This document shows, one piece after another, positions 9,005 to 17,428 of a stretch of DNA of 64,000 bases. Both the position numbers and the translations under genes were made by a program. The notes beneath the pieces were generated by a model. That model was not told where the DNA came from, did not search any database, and saw nothing but the letters and a program-made list of their open reading frames with translations. Position 1 is the first letter of the stretch; the number at the start of each line of letters is the position of its first letter. Source of the stretch: Rhizobium sp. 18065 (GTDB lineage: Bacteria > Pseudomonadota > Alphaproteobacteria > Rhizobiales > Rhizobiaceae); assembly GCF_902706095.1 (NCBI RefSeq), contig NZ_CACSJP010000005.1, forward strand, positions 124,001-188,000. Direction: 5' to 3'.

Positions 9005-10240
9005 ATGTATGAATTCGCCATCGCCTGGGAATGGCTGTCGTTTGCGGTGCGCTGGCTGCATGTGATCACCGCCATCGCCTGGATCGGCTCGTCCTTCTAT
9101 TTCATCGCGCTCGATCTCGGCCTGGTGAAGCGCGCCGGCTTTCCGCCCGGCGTCAGCGGCGAGGAATGGCAGGTACATGGCGGCGGCTTTTACCATGTGC
9201 AGAAATACCTGGTCGCACCGGCCTCGATGCCGGAGCATCTGACCTGGTTCAAATGGGAAAGCTACGCCACCTGGTTGTCGGGTTTCGCGCTGCTCTGCGT
9301 TGTCTACTATGGCGGCGCAGACCTCTTCCTCATCGACCGCACCGTGCTCGACATCGAACCATGGCAGGCGATCTGTCTGTCGCTCGCCTCGCTCGGCGTC
9401 GGCTGGGTCTGCTACGACCTGCTCTGCAAGTCACCGCTCGGCAAGAACACCTGGGGCCTGATGGTCTTGCTCTATATCGTGCTGATCGCCATGGCCTGGG
9501 GCTATACCCAGATCTTTACCGGCCGCGCCGCCTTCCTGCATCTCGGCGCCTTCACCGCGACGATCATGTCGGCCAATGTCTTCATGATCATCATCCCGAA
9601 CCAGAAGATCGTCGTCGCCGACCTGCTCGCCGGCCGCACCCCGAATGCCAAATACGGCATGATTGCCAAGCAGCGCTCGCTGCACAACAACTACCTGACC
9701 CTGCCGGTCATCTTCTTCATGCTGTCGAACCACTATCCGCTGGCCTTCGCCACCCAGTTCAACTGGATCATCGCCGCCCTGGTCTTCCTGATGGGCGTCA
9801 CCATCCGCCACTGGTTCAACACCACCCATGCCCGTAAAGGCCAGCCGACCTGGACCTGGCTGGTCACTGTGCTGATCTTCATCGTCATCATCTGGCTGTC
9901 GACCGTACCGAAGGTGCTGACCGGCGAAACCGAGGTTTCGTTATCGGCGCGCGAAGAGAGTTTTGTCGAAAACGTGCATTTCACCGCGGTCCGCGATGTC
10001 GTACAGAGCCGCTGCTCCATGTGCCACGCGACTGAGCCCGTCTGGGAAGGCGTCGTGCGGGCACCCAAGAGCGTCAAACTCGAGACGGACGGCGAGATCG
10101 CGGCCCATGCGCGCGAAATTTACATCCAGGCCGGCCGCAGCCATGCCATGCCGCCTGGCAACATCACCGACCTTTCGAACGAGGAGCGCGCCCTGCTGGT
10201 CGCCTGGTTCGAGACTGCGGTCGAAGGCAAGACGAAATGA
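9005..10240 (+). CDS. puuD: Urate oxidase PuuD, membrane protein with cytochrome c domain
   Basis: 411 residues. About eight hydrophobic helices occupy residues 10-300 (for example WLHVITAIAWIGSSFYFIALDLG and LMVLLYIVLIAMAWGY), followed by a cytochrome c domain with the haem motif CSMCH (about residues 337-341) and a distal Met in SHAMPPGN. This family oxidises urate to 5-hydroxyisourate and passes electrons to the respiratory chain, so no peroxide is formed. The ATG follows GGAAGAAAGGGACTTCGC. Its stop overlaps guaD by 4 nt, so the two are coupled. Products feed UraH and UraD encoded elsewhere in the window. Confidence 0.93.
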   Translation: MYEFAIAWEWLSFAVRWLHVITAIAWIGSSFYFIALDLGLVKRAGFPPGVSGEEWQVHGGGFYHVQKYLVAPASMPEHLTWFKWESYATWLSGFALLCVVYYGGADLFLIDRTVLDIEPWQAICLSLASLGVGWVCYDLLCKSPLGKNTWGLMVLLYIVLIAMAWGYTQIFTGRAAFLHLGAFTATIMSANVFMIIIPNQKIVVADLLAGRTPNAKYGMIAKQRSLHNNYLTLPVIFFMLSNHYPLAFATQFNWIIAALVFLMGVTIRHWFNTTHARKGQPTWTWLVTVLIFIVIIWLSTVPKVLTGETEVSLSAREESFVENVHFTAVRDVVQSRCSMCHATEPVWEGVVRAPKSVKLETDGEIAAHAREIYIQAGRSHAMPPGNITDLSNEERALLVAWFETAVEGKTK

Positions 10241-11550
10241 CTGAAACACTGATCCGCGGCCGCCTCCTCTCCTTTCGCCGTGCCCCTGCGCATGCCGCCG
10301 ATAGCGAGAGTTATCTCTATGAAGGCGACGGCGCGGTACTGGTCAGAGACGGCCTGATTACCGCCATCGGCAACTATGCGGATGTCCGGGAAAAGTCTGC
10401 AGTGGACGCAACAGAGATCGACCACCGCCCGCATCTCATCCTGCCCGGACTGATCGACTGCCACGTGCATTTCCCTCAGATGCAGGTCATCGCCTCCTAT
10501 GCCGCCAACCTGCTGGAGTGGCTGAACACCTACACCTTCCCCGAGGAATGCCGGTTTGTCGAAAGCGCCCATGCTCAGCGCATCGCCACCCATTTCTTCG
10601 ACGAGTTTCTGCGCAACGGCACGACGACTGCCGTTGCCTATTGCTCGGTGCACAAGGCATCCGCCGACGCCTTCTTCGCAGAAAGCCTGCGCCGCGGCAC
10701 GCTGATGATCGGCGGCAAGGTGATGATGGACCGCAACGCCCCGCAGGGCCTGCTCGACACGCCGCAGCTCGGATACGACGAGACCCGCGCCGTGATCGAA
10801 GACTGGCATGGCCGCGGCCGCAACCATGTCGCCATCACCCCCCGCTTCGCCATCACCTCGACGCCGCAGCAGATGGCTATGACACAGAAGCTGGCGGAGG
10901 AATTCCCCGACCTGCATATCCAGACGCATCTGTCGGAAAACCGCGAGGAAATCGACTTCACCTGCTCGCTTTATCCGGATGCGACCGACTATACCGACAT
11001 CTATGCCCGCTACGGCCTGCTGCGCAAAAAGGCACTGTTCGGCCACGCCATTCATCTCTCCGAGCGCGAGGCCGACGCCATGGCCGACAGCGGCGCGGTC
11101 GCGGTCCATTGCCCGACCTCCAACCTCTTCCTCGGGTCGGGCCTGTTTCCGCTTAAGGCGATCCAGCGCCGTGAAAAGCCGGTGACCGTCGCGGTTGCCA
11201 CCGATATCGGCGGCGGCTCGAGCTATTCCATGCTGAAGACCATGGATGAGGCCTACAAGATCCAGCAATTGCTCGGCGAACGGCTGAACCCGCTCGAAAG
11301 TTTCTATCACATGACGCTCGGCAACGCCGTCGCCCTCGACCTAGCCGGCCGCATCGGCACGCTGGATCCGGGCACCGACGCCGACCTCGTCATTCTTAAC
11401 GCAGCCGCAACGCCCGCCATGCGGCTGCGCATGGAAACGATCACCTCGCTCAGCGAGGAACTGTTCCTGTTGCAGACGCTGGGCGATGACCGTTCGGTGG
11501 TCGAAACCTATGTGGCCGGCAAGCCGTCGAAGCCCGGGGCGGCGGCGTGA
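10237..11550 (+). CDS. guaD: Guanine deaminase
   Basis: 437 residues of the amidohydrolase superfamily. LPGLIDCHVHFPQ supplies the first metal His-x-His, HLSENREEIDF a further His, and ATDIGGGSSYSMLKTM the catalytic Asp region typical of guanine deaminases. It converts guanine to xanthine and ammonia, the substrate for XdhAB. The start ATG overlaps the puuD stop (ATGA). The following DUF3052 gene begins 7 nt after its stop, so it belongs to the same transcript. Confidence 0.93.
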   Translation: MTETLIRGRLLSFRRAPAHAADSESYLYEGDGAVLVRDGLITAIGNYADVREKSAVDATEIDHRPHLILPGLIDCHVHFPQMQVIASYAANLLEWLNTYTFPEECRFVESAHAQRIATHFFDEFLRNGTTTAVAYCSVHKASADAFFAESLRRGTLMIGGKVMMDRNAPQGLLDTPQLGYDETRAVIEDWHGRGRNHVAITPRFAITSTPQQMAMTQKLAEEFPDLHIQTHLSENREEIDFTCSLYPDATDYTDIYARYGLLRKKALFGHAIHLSEREADAMADSGAVAVHCPTSNLFLGSGLFPLKAIQRREKPVTVAVATDIGGGSSYSMLKTMDEAYKIQQLLGERLNPLESFYHMTLGNAVALDLAGRIGTLDPGTDADLVILNAAATPAMRLRMETITSLSEELFLLQTLGDDRSVVETYVAGKPSKPGAAA

Positions 11551-11557
11551 GGATCAG

Positions 11558-11977
11558 ATGAGCGAAAGCGGCTATTCTGGCACCCCTCTTCCGAAGAAGC
11601 TCGGATTGAAGCCGGACTTGGCCACCCTCTTCGTCAGCCTGCCCGACAACCTCGCCTATCTTACAGCCGAGTTGTCCGACGCCCGCTATGTCGTCGGTCT
11701 CGATCAGGCAGCAGGCACAGGCCTCGACTATCTGCACGTCTTCGAGACGGACCGGGCGAGGCTCGAAGGCCATGCCGGGCAACTGAAGGCGATGCTGAAG
11801 CCGACCGGCATGCTGTGGATCTCCTGGCCGAAAAAGGCCTCGAAAGTCCCGACCACCATCACCGAGGACGTGCTACGCACCATCTTCCTGCCGATCGGCC
11901 TGGTCGATGTGAAGGTCTGCGCGCTGACCGAGATCTGGTCCGGACTGAAATTCGTGCTACGCAAGGAACTGCGCTGA
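11558..11977 (+). CDS. DUF3052 family protein
   Basis: 139 residues. It has the family start GYSGTPLPKKLGLKPDLATLF and the central LKPTGMLWISWPKK. Members are small cytoplasmic proteins with a methyltransferase-like fold outline but no proven activity; many sit beside unrelated metabolic genes. GGATCAG precedes the ATG. Seven bases separate it from guaD, suggesting co-transcription with puuD-guaD, but a role in purine breakdown is only inferred from position. Confidence 0.82.
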   Translation: MSESGYSGTPLPKKLGLKPDLATLFVSLPDNLAYLTAELSDARYVVGLDQAAGTGLDYLHVFETDRARLEGHAGQLKAMLKPTGMLWISWPKKASKVPTTITEDVLRTIFLPIGLVDVKVCALTEIWSGLKFVLRKELR

Positions 11978-12004
11978 AAACCGCAAACAGCCGGAGGACC
12001 CTGC

Positions 12005-12439
12005 ATGCTGGCCATCAACCTCGCGCTTGGAACGCTGATGATCTCGCTGACGGTGGTGATCCACACGATCGGGCTGATCGCGGTGACCCACGCGATGAGC
12101 TTTGTCACCGATCGCATCCGCCTGCATGGCCATCGCAACCGCATACTTGCCATGAACACCGTGGTTATTGGCGTCTTCTGTGTCCTGACCGCCGAGGTCT
12201 GGCTCTGGGCCGCAAGCTTCACTCTGATCGGCGTCGTCGATGATTTCGAGACGGCGCTTTATTTCTCCACCACCACATTCTCCACCGTCGGCTTTGGCGA
12301 TGTGGTGCCGCATCCGGAATGGCGCATGCTGGCAGCACTTGAAGGCGTCAACGGCTTCCTGCTGATCGGCTGGTCGACCGCCTACCTGATCGCCGCCGGC
12401 ATCCGCGTCGGGCCGTTCCGTTCGGGCGAACATTTCTGA
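12005..12439 (+). CDS. Two-helix potassium channel protein
   Basis: 144 residues. Hydrophobic segments flank a pore loop with the selectivity filter TVGFGD in TTTFSTVGFGDVVPHPEW (about residues 95-112), the ion-channel-2 signature. A first hydrophobic stretch MISLTVVIHTIGLIAVTHAM lies at the N-terminus and a third near residue 70. No regulatory RCK domain is attached, so gating is unknown. CCGGAGGACCCTGC provides the ribosome binding site. It lies 27 nt after the DUF3052 gene and may be the last gene of the puuD transcript. Confidence 0.85.
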   Translation: MLAINLALGTLMISLTVVIHTIGLIAVTHAMSFVTDRIRLHGHRNRILAMNTVVIGVFCVLTAEVWLWAASFTLIGVVDDFETALYFSTTTFSTVGFGDVVPHPEWRMLAALEGVNGFLLIGWSTAYLIAAGIRVGPFRSGEHF

Positions 12440-12496
12440 GAAAACCGCCAGACTTCAGGCCTCGCCAAGTCGCGGGCGCCGCAGCTTGACAATTTA

Positions 12497-12512
12497 CCTA
12501 CTAGTTGGTAGG
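12497..12512. promoter_or_regulatory. Probable TetR operator overlapping its own promoter
   Basis: CCTACTAGTTGGTAGG is a dyad CTAC-N6-GTAG with flanking C/G. It sits between a good -35 (TTGACA, 12486-12491) and the expected -10, immediately upstream of the TetR gene, so binding would block transcription. The same CTAC-N6-GTAG dyad recurs at 13141-13154 before the membrane-protein gene. Confidence 0.7.
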
Positions 12513-12520
12513 CAAGTGTC

Positions 12521-13105
12521 ATGAGCAATCTTGCAAGCACCTCGGACCAAATTCTGCAGTGTGCCCGCACGCTGATCATCGCTGGCGGCTATAACGGGTT
12601 CAGCTATGCCGACATCGCCAAGGTCGTCGGCATTCGCAATGCCAGCATCCATCATCATTTCCCGAGCAAGGCCGACCTGGTGCGTTCGCTTGTGGAACGC
12701 TATCGGCAGGACGCCGAGGCAGGCCTGGTGAAGCTGGAAAACAGTGTCGCGGATCCGCTGGAGCAATTGCGGGCCTATCTCGGCTATTGGGAAGCCTGCA
12801 TTCTGGACAATACAGCCCCCTTCTGCGTCTGCGCACTGCTGGCAGGCGAAGCACCGCTTTTGCCGGACGAGGTTCACCATGAGGTGAAGGCGCATTTCCG
12901 CACCCTGGCGGCCTGGTTGACGCGCGCCATGCAGCGCGGCGCAGCGCAAAACGTTCTCGTCCTGAGTGCTTCGCCTGAGGCCGAGGCGGAAGCCTTTCTT
13001 GCCACCGTTCATGGGGCCATGCTGTCCGCACGCGCCTATGGCAGTCCGGAGGTTTTCAGCACTGTAAAGGGGGCACTCCTACAACGCCTTTCAGGCAAAG
13101 CCTGA
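12521..13105 (+). CDS. TetR/AcrR-family transcriptional regulator
   Basis: 194 residues. The N-terminal helix-turn-helix is typical: ILQCARTLIIAGGYNGFSYADIAKVVGIRNASIHHHFPSKADLV (about residues 8-52). The ligand domain contains several Cys (ACILDN, FCVCALLAG), which could sense thiol-reactive compounds, but this is inference. It probably represses itself and the downstream membrane-protein gene through the two matching dyads at 12497-12512 and 13141-13154. Confidence 0.9.
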   Translation: MSNLASTSDQILQCARTLIIAGGYNGFSYADIAKVVGIRNASIHHHFPSKADLVRSLVERYRQDAEAGLVKLENSVADPLEQLRAYLGYWEACILDNTAPFCVCALLAGEAPLLPDEVHHEVKAHFRTLAAWLTRAMQRGAAQNVLVLSASPEAEAEAFLATVHGAMLSARAYGSPEVFSTVKGALLQRLSGKA

Positions 13106-13140
13106 ACGTGCTCGAGGCAAGCATTCTTCTCGCCAAGAAC

Positions 13141-13154
13141 CTACCAATCAGTAG
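13141..13154. promoter_or_regulatory. Second copy of the TetR operator
   Basis: CTACCAATCAGTAG, a CTAC-N6-GTAG dyad with the same arm and spacing as the site at 12497-12512. It lies 66 nt upstream of the membrane-protein start and next to an AT-rich TAGATTAAAT that could hold the -10. Confidence 0.6.
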
Positions 13155-13219
13155 ATAGATTAAATCGGAAGCCGCTGATGCTCCCTTGTGGAGAAGCGAC
13201 ACACACAAAGGAAATGCAC

Positions 13220-13705
13220 ATGTTCGGAATCTCGCCCCTCGGATGGCTGCATACGCTCGGCAGCTTGCCGGCCATTCCCCTGGCCATCTACATGTTCGCC
13301 CGCCATGGACGCATCGCTCCCCGCACCACAGCGGGTAAGCTATATTTCATCTTCATGCTGATCGGCTCCCTGACCGTGTTCGTCGTTGCGCATCAGGCGG
13401 CCAGCCCGATCATTGGTGCGGTCACGCTGTGTCTCCTGGTTGCCGGCTATGCGGTCGGCCATGTGACGGCCTTGGGAAGAGCGGCGCGTTATCTGGAAAC
13501 GATATTCCTGAGCCTGACGGCATTCCTGCTGATGGTCCCCGCCGTCAGCGAAACCCTGCGTCGCGTCCCCGACGGCCACCCCATCGTCACGGACCTGAAT
13601 TCGCCCATCCTGCTGGGCGCCCAGGCGGCCCTAGCCGTGCTCTTGGTCGTCGGACTGACCGTTCAGATGATTTGCTTGCGCCGCGAGCGTTCACGACCCG
13701 TCTGA
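13220..13705 (+). CDS. Integral membrane protein of unknown function
   Basis: 161 residues with about five hydrophobic segments: PLGWLHTLGSLPAIPLAIYMF, LYFIFMLIGSLTVFVV, PIIGAVTLCLLVAGYAVG, TIFLSLTAFLLMVPAV and AALAVLLVVGLTVQMI. I do not recognise the family. The ATG at 13220 has AAAGGA 7 nt upstream; the ATG two codons earlier would be too close. A TetR-type operator copy upstream suggests that the adjacent repressor controls it, so induction by the unknown TetR ligand is likely. Confidence 0.75.
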   Translation: MFGISPLGWLHTLGSLPAIPLAIYMFARHGRIAPRTTAGKLYFIFMLIGSLTVFVVAHQAASPIIGAVTLCLLVAGYAVGHVTALGRAARYLETIFLSLTAFLLMVPAVSETLRRVPDGHPIVTDLNSPILLGAQAALAVLLVVGLTVQMICLRRERSRPV

Positions 13706-13724
13706 GTTCACCGGCCACTGAAAG

Positions 13725-13777
13725 CAGGGCTCCACGCAGACAGGTAAAATTATTTTACCTGTCTGCGTGGAGCCCTG
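13725..13777. repeat. Perfect 53-nt palindrome upstream of lldD
   Basis: Two 26-nt arms (13725-13750 and 13752-13777) are exact reverse complements around a single central T. The centre is AT-rich (GGTAAAAT-T-ATTTTACC) and the outer arms are GC-rich (CAGGGCTCCACGCAG). It lies 20 nt after the membrane-protein stop and 60 nt before lldD. Without a T-run after the stem it is not an ordinary terminator; it could be an operator, a transcript-end hairpin or a small mobile palindrome. Confidence 0.85.
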
Positions 13778-13837
13778 TTCACAGCCGCCCCTTTGCCATG
13801 ATATGGCGGAACCGGGAACATTCCGGAGAACCAGAGC

Positions 13838-14983
13838 ATGGCACCGATCCTCGAAATTGCCGACCTGAAGAAGCTGGCGCGCAAACGCGTGCCAAAACTC
13901 TTCTTCGATTATGCCGACAGCGGCTCCTATACAGAATCGACCTATCGGGCGAACGAGAGCGACTATCAGCGCATCAAGCTGCGCCAGCGCGTGCTGGTCG
14001 ACATGAGCAATCGCTCGCTTGAAACGACGATGATCGGCGAAAAGGTGACGATGCCGGTAGCCCTCTCGCCGACGGGTCTGACCGGCATGCAGCATGCCGA
14101 CGGCGAAATGCTGGCGGCCCAGGCAGCGGAAGAATTCGGCGTGCCGTTCACGCTGTCGACCATGAGCATCTGCTCGATCGAGGACGTTGCCTCGGTTACC
14201 AGGCGTCCCTTCTGGTTCCAGCTTTATGTCATGCGCGACCGCGATTTCGTCCTGAACCTGATCGAGCGCGCCCGCGCCGCCAGATGCTCCGCACTCGTCC
14301 TGACCGCCGATCTGCAGCTTCTCGGCCAGCGTCACAAGGATATCCGCAACAGCCTGTCGGCGCCGCCGAAGCTGACGCCGAAACATCTGTTCCAGATGGC
14401 CATGCGGCCACGCTGGTGCTGGGACATGCTGCACACCCAACGCCGCACTTTCCGCAACATCCATGGCCATGCCAAGAACGTCTCCGACCTGGCATCGCTC
14501 GGCGCCTGGACGAACGAGCAGTTCGACCCCAAGCTTTCCTGGGACGATGTCGCCTGGATCAAGGAGCGTTGGGGCGGTAAGTTGATCATCAAGGGCATAC
14601 TGGATGTCGAAGACGCACAGATGGCGGCAAAGACCGGTGCGGATGCCATCATCGTCTCCAATCACGGTGGACGCCAGCTCGACGGTGCCCATTCCTCGAT
14701 CGCCATGCTGCCGCGGATCGTCGATGCGGTCGGCGATCAGATCGAAGTGCATCTCGATGGCGGCATCCGCTCGGGCCAGGACGTGCTGAAGGCGATCGCG
14801 CTCGGCGCCAAGGGTACCTATATCGGCCGGCCGTTTCTCTACGGCCTGGGCGCCATGGGCAAGCAGGGTGTCACCAAGGCCCTGGAAATCATCCAGAAGG
14901 AAATGGATGTCACCATGGCACTCTGCGGCAAGCGTCAACTCGCCGACATCGACGGCAGCATTATCGCGGAAAATCCGTTCTGA
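13838..14983 (+). CDS. lldD: FMN-dependent L-lactate dehydrogenase
   Basis: 381 residues, the usual length for the FMN alpha-hydroxyacid dehydrogenase family. Features in order: LFFDYADSGSYTE at the N-terminus, ALSPTGLTGMQHADGE, FWFQLYVMRDRDF, LTADLQLLGQRHKD, IIVSNHGGRQLDGAHSS with the catalytic His and substrate Arg, and HLDGGIRSGQDVLKAIALGA binding the FMN phosphate. It oxidises L-lactate to pyruvate and feeds electrons to the membrane quinone pool. The long perfect palindrome upstream is a candidate control element. Glycolate- or mandelate-type relatives cannot be fully excluded. Confidence 0.9.
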   Translation: MAPILEIADLKKLARKRVPKLFFDYADSGSYTESTYRANESDYQRIKLRQRVLVDMSNRSLETTMIGEKVTMPVALSPTGLTGMQHADGEMLAAQAAEEFGVPFTLSTMSICSIEDVASVTRRPFWFQLYVMRDRDFVLNLIERARAARCSALVLTADLQLLGQRHKDIRNSLSAPPKLTPKHLFQMAMRPRWCWDMLHTQRRTFRNIHGHAKNVSDLASLGAWTNEQFDPKLSWDDVAWIKERWGGKLIIKGILDVEDAQMAAKTGADAIIVSNHGGRQLDGAHSSIAMLPRIVDAVGDQIEVHLDGGIRSGQDVLKAIALGAKGTYIGRPFLYGLGAMGKQGVTKALEIIQKEMDVTMALCGKRQLADIDGSIIAENPF

Positions 14984-15005
14984 ATGTCCCGCGCTACCTG
15001 AACTG

Positions 15006-15033
15006 AAAAAGGCGCCGGTTGGCCTGGCGCCTT
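15006..15033 (-). terminator. Intrinsic terminator of the allA-uraH-phosphoesterase operon
   Basis: Read on the minus strand, AAGGCGCC pairs with GGCGCCTT around a 9-nt loop and is followed by a T-run (TTTTT) just past the stop of the phosphoesterase gene at 15040. The opposite face may also end lldD transcripts. Confidence 0.75.
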
Positions 15034-15039
15034 GACGGA

Positions 15040-15786
15040 TCAATCCAGCCAACCGCCCGCCAGGGCCGCCGACCAATCGGCACGCCCTTTTTCGGCTGAA
15101 AGTCGCGACATCGCCATGTTGTCGTAGGGTACCAGTCGGAAACTGACCGACCAGCCTCCCGCCGCCTTCTCCAAAATAGCGTAGGACGCCAGCGGCGTGC
15201 CCGTCTCGACCTTGTGAAAATACGGCGTGTCGTCGTCATATCCCGGGCCGCCGACGCTACCGGGATTGATAATCAACCGCCCATCCGTCAACCGCACCGC
15301 CCGGGGAATATGAGAATGGCCGCAGAGAATAAGCGGCTGACGCACACCCTCGGCAAAAGCCTCGATCTCGGCTTTCGGTCGCAGATGCACAAGGCCTTGC
15401 TCGCTCACCGCTTCAAGCCAGTAGACATTGTCACTCGTCGGCGTCGCATGACAAAGAAAGATCTCGTCGCGAAAGACGCGCGAGAACGGCAGCTCTCGCA
15501 ACCATTCGAGGTGCTCAGGAGAGAGCTGCGCATAGGCATCCGCTTCCCAGCTATGCATGTCGCCGGCCGCATGCTCGATAAGATACCTGTCGTGGTTGCC
15601 TCGAACTGTAGCCAGCCCTAGCCCGACCAGAAGGTCGGCCGTGCCCCCTGCATCAAGCGGTCCAGACAGGCTGTCGCCGAGATTGACGATATCGCCCGTT
15701 TCGATGCCTTGCGACGCAATATCGGCAAGAACGGCTTCAAGGGCGAGACAGTTGCCGTGCACGTCGGCGATTGCTGCAAAACGCAT
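15040..15786 (-). CDS. Metallophosphoesterase, YfcE/serine-threonine phosphatase-like
   Basis: 248 residues. The calcineurin-like metal ligands are all present: FAAIADVHGNCLAL (Asp, His), GDIVNLGDSLSGP (Asp), TVRGNHDRYLIE (Asn, His), LCHATP and LCGHSHIPR (His). It probably hydrolyses a phosphomonoester or diester in the cytoplasm; the substrate is unknown. Its ATG overlaps the uraH stop by one nucleotide (TGATG), so it is part of the ureide operon. A moonlighting role in ureide metabolism is not established. Confidence 0.88.
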   Translation of the reverse strand: MRFAAIADVHGNCLALEAVLADIASQGIETGDIVNLGDSLSGPLDAGGTADLLVGLGLATVRGNHDRYLIEHAAGDMHSWEADAYAQLSPEHLEWLRELPFSRVFRDEIFLCHATPTSDNVYWLEAVSEQGLVHLRPKAEIEAFAEGVRQPLILCGHSHIPRAVRLTDGRLIINPGSVGGPGYDDDTPYFHKVETGTPLASYAILEKAAGGWSVSFRLVPYDNMAMSRLSAEKGRADWSAALAGGWLD

Positions 15787-16142
15787 CAGCTTCCCCGATA
15801 AGTCGAATAACCATATGGCGAAAGCAGCAGCGGCACATGATAATGCGCGGTCGTATCGGATATGCCGAAACGGATCGGTATCACATCCAGAAACAGCGGA
15901 TCGGCCAGGGCAAAGCCTCTGGCTTTCAAATAATCGCCGGCATGAAACAACAGCTCATATTGCCCCACCTGGAACTCGTCTCCCGTCAGAATAGGCCCGC
16001 CATCCACCCGCCCGTCATCATTGGTGAACACGGTTTTCACCAGTTCTGCCTCATCGCCGCCCATGCGCATCAGGTGGATTTTCATTCCCTGGGCAGGTTT
16101 GCCAAGCGCAGTGTCGAGCACATGGGTGGTAAGGCCGGTCAT
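15786..16142 (-). CDS. uraH: 5-hydroxyisourate hydrolase (transthyretin-like)
   Basis: 118 residues. It begins [17 protein letters not shown], carrying the conserved active-site His, and ends with the family C-terminus [18 protein letters not shown]. It converts 5-hydroxyisourate, the product of PuuD, to OHCU, the UraD substrate. It overlaps allA by 4 nt upstream and the phosphoesterase by 1 nt downstream. There is no signal peptide, so it acts in the cytoplasm. Confidence 0.95.
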   Translation of the reverse strand: MTGLTTHVLDTALGKPAQGMKIHLMRMGGDEAELVKTVFTNDDGRVDGGPILTGDEFQVGQYELLFHAGDYLKARGFALADPLFLDVIPIRFGISDTTAHYHVPLLLSPYGYSTYRGS

Positions 16143-16639
16143 GGGCGGGGCTCCAGAATCACAAACGGATGGGCGAAGAAATACTCTTCGAGATTGTTTC
16201 CCGGCCCGTCTCGATCGGCAACCAGAAAATCGCTGCTTTCACCGATTGCCATCAACGGATGGTGCCAGACATTGCGGTGATAGTTCACGCCCTGATGGGC
16301 TTGCGCATGAAAAAGCAGCGGCCGCCCGGGAACACCGCCTTCATCCGGCGACACCGCCACCAGGAATGGCCGGCCCGACAGCGGCATGAAACTCTGGCTG
16401 CCCAGCGGATGCCGCTCCATCATGCCGAGTGCATAGGGAAAGGCGCGCGGCTGGCCGCGAAAAATGTTGAGGATCACCCGCGCGCCCTCGCCGCTGACCT
16501 CGGGGGCAGACAGCGCATGAAAACGCTCGGTCGTGCCGCCATTGATAAGGCGCATGCTGGAAGGACTGGCTTCGATCACGTCGCCGAATGGCCCGAATGC
16601 GTCGGGCGTCAGCGGCTGGATGGTAAGGATATTGGGCAA
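16139..16639 (-). CDS. allA: Ureidoglycolate lyase
   Basis: 166 residues with the family motifs [24 protein letters not shown] (metal-site His), [15 protein letters not shown] and [10 protein letters not shown]. It splits ureidoglycolate to glyoxylate and urea, the last ureide step. The start is a TTG at 16639; AAGGAG lies 9 nt upstream, inside the last codons of hepT. An ATG closer to that site is out of frame. Translation is therefore likely coupled to the toxin gene. Confidence 0.9.
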   Translation of the reverse strand: MPNILTIQPLTPDAFGPFGDVIEASPSSMRLINGGTTERFHALSAPEVSGEGARVILNIFRGQPRAFPYALGMMERHPLGSQSFMPLSGRPFLVAVSPDEGGVPGRPLLFHAQAHQGVNYHRNVWHHPLMAIGESSDFLVADRDGPGNNLEEYFFAHPFVILEPRP

Positions 16640-16643
16640 GAAC

Positions 16644-17009
16644 TCATTCTCCTTGCATATGCCGTGAGCGCAACTGACTGATCAGATCAACCAGAACAGG
16701 TAGCTCGTTTTTCAGTGTGCGCCAAACCACCGGCATATCGAGTTCATTGTAGTCATGAGCAATAAGGTTTCGCATGCCCCGGATTTTTGCCCAAGCGATC
16801 TCGGGATGATCTGCGACAAATTCCGGAAATCTGGAGCTTATTCGGGTCGCGGCTTCACCGATCAGCACGAACGCCATCGCAACAGCCATTTGGGTCTTCG
16901 TATCTCGTTCAAAAGCGGCAGGTTGGAGATCCTTGGTAAAATCGATCGCCTGCGTGGCAGCGCTTTGCATTCGATTAAGATAGTCAAGAAGTCGGTCGAT
17001 CTCGCTCAT
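16644..17009 (-). CDS. hepT: HepT-family toxin (HEPN ribonuclease)
   Basis: 121 residues of the DUF86/HepT family. The HEPN catalytic motif R-x4-H is visible in RGMRNLIAHDYNELD (about residues 77-91), and the AHDY Tyr that MntA-type enzymes AMPylate is intact. It starts inside the last codon of mntA (4-nt overlap) and ends 4 nt before the allA start. Known HepT proteins cut RNA unless neutralised. Its position in a ureide operon is unusual. Confidence 0.88.
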   Translation of the reverse strand: MSEIDRLLDYLNRMQSAATQAIDFTKDLQPAAFERDTKTQMAVAMAFVLIGEAATRISSRFPEFVADHPEIAWAKIRGMRNLIAHDYNELDMPVVWRTLKNELPVLVDLISQLRSRHMQGE

Positions 17010-17296
17010 ATGGCTATTGCTTCGGCGAAAATGCGTTCCTTCATGCGCAAAGGAATGGCTGCGGGTGTAACGACATCCACCTTGCAGCCCAAAAGAACCT
17101 GCAGTTCCTCTAAAAGCCCCCCAAGATCGAAAAGGGTCGTACCCGGAAGTGGATCGACCAAAATATCAATGTCGCTGCCCGGCTGGTCTTCGCCGCGAGC
17201 AACCGAGCCAAAAACGCGCGGGTTCGCTGCGTTGTTACGCTTCGTCGCCTCGCGGATCGCTACCCTGTTCTTCTCCAGCATTTCGGACGGTCGCAT
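17006..17296 (-). CDS. mntA: MntA-type minimal nucleotidyltransferase antitoxin
   Basis: 96 residues. The nucleotidyltransferase motif GSVARGEDQPGSDIDILVD (about residues 30-48) has the GSX10DXD pattern, with a third acidic residue in KVDVVTP. Family members neutralise HepT by adding AMP to its conserved tyrosine. Together with hepT it forms an overlapping pair at the 5' end of the allA-uraH operon. MntA probably precedes its toxin so that it is made first. Confidence 0.88.
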   Translation of the reverse strand: MRPSEMLEKNRVAIREATKRNNAANPRVFGSVARGEDQPGSDIDILVDPLPGTTLFDLGGLLEELQVLLGCKVDVVTPAAIPLRMKERIFAEAIAI

Positions 17297-17370
17297 AGTT
17301 CATGCCTCCAAGCCCACAGTATAGGTGAAACGTCCCGGCCTAGAAAGCGTCACCTTGCACCCCTGCCGGA

Positions 17371-17405
17371 AACGAAAACAGCGCCGGCGAAGATCGCCGG
17401 CGCTG
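17371..17405 (-). terminator. Intrinsic terminator of glnII
   Basis: On the minus strand a 12-bp perfect stem (CAGCGCCGGCGA, 17394-17405, with 17379-17390) closes a 3-nt loop and is followed by TTTTCGTTT, starting 24 nt after the glnII stop. This is a strong rho-independent terminator and separates glnII from mntA. Confidence 0.9.
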
Positions 17406-17428
17406 TCTCATTCACGAACCGAAACGAA

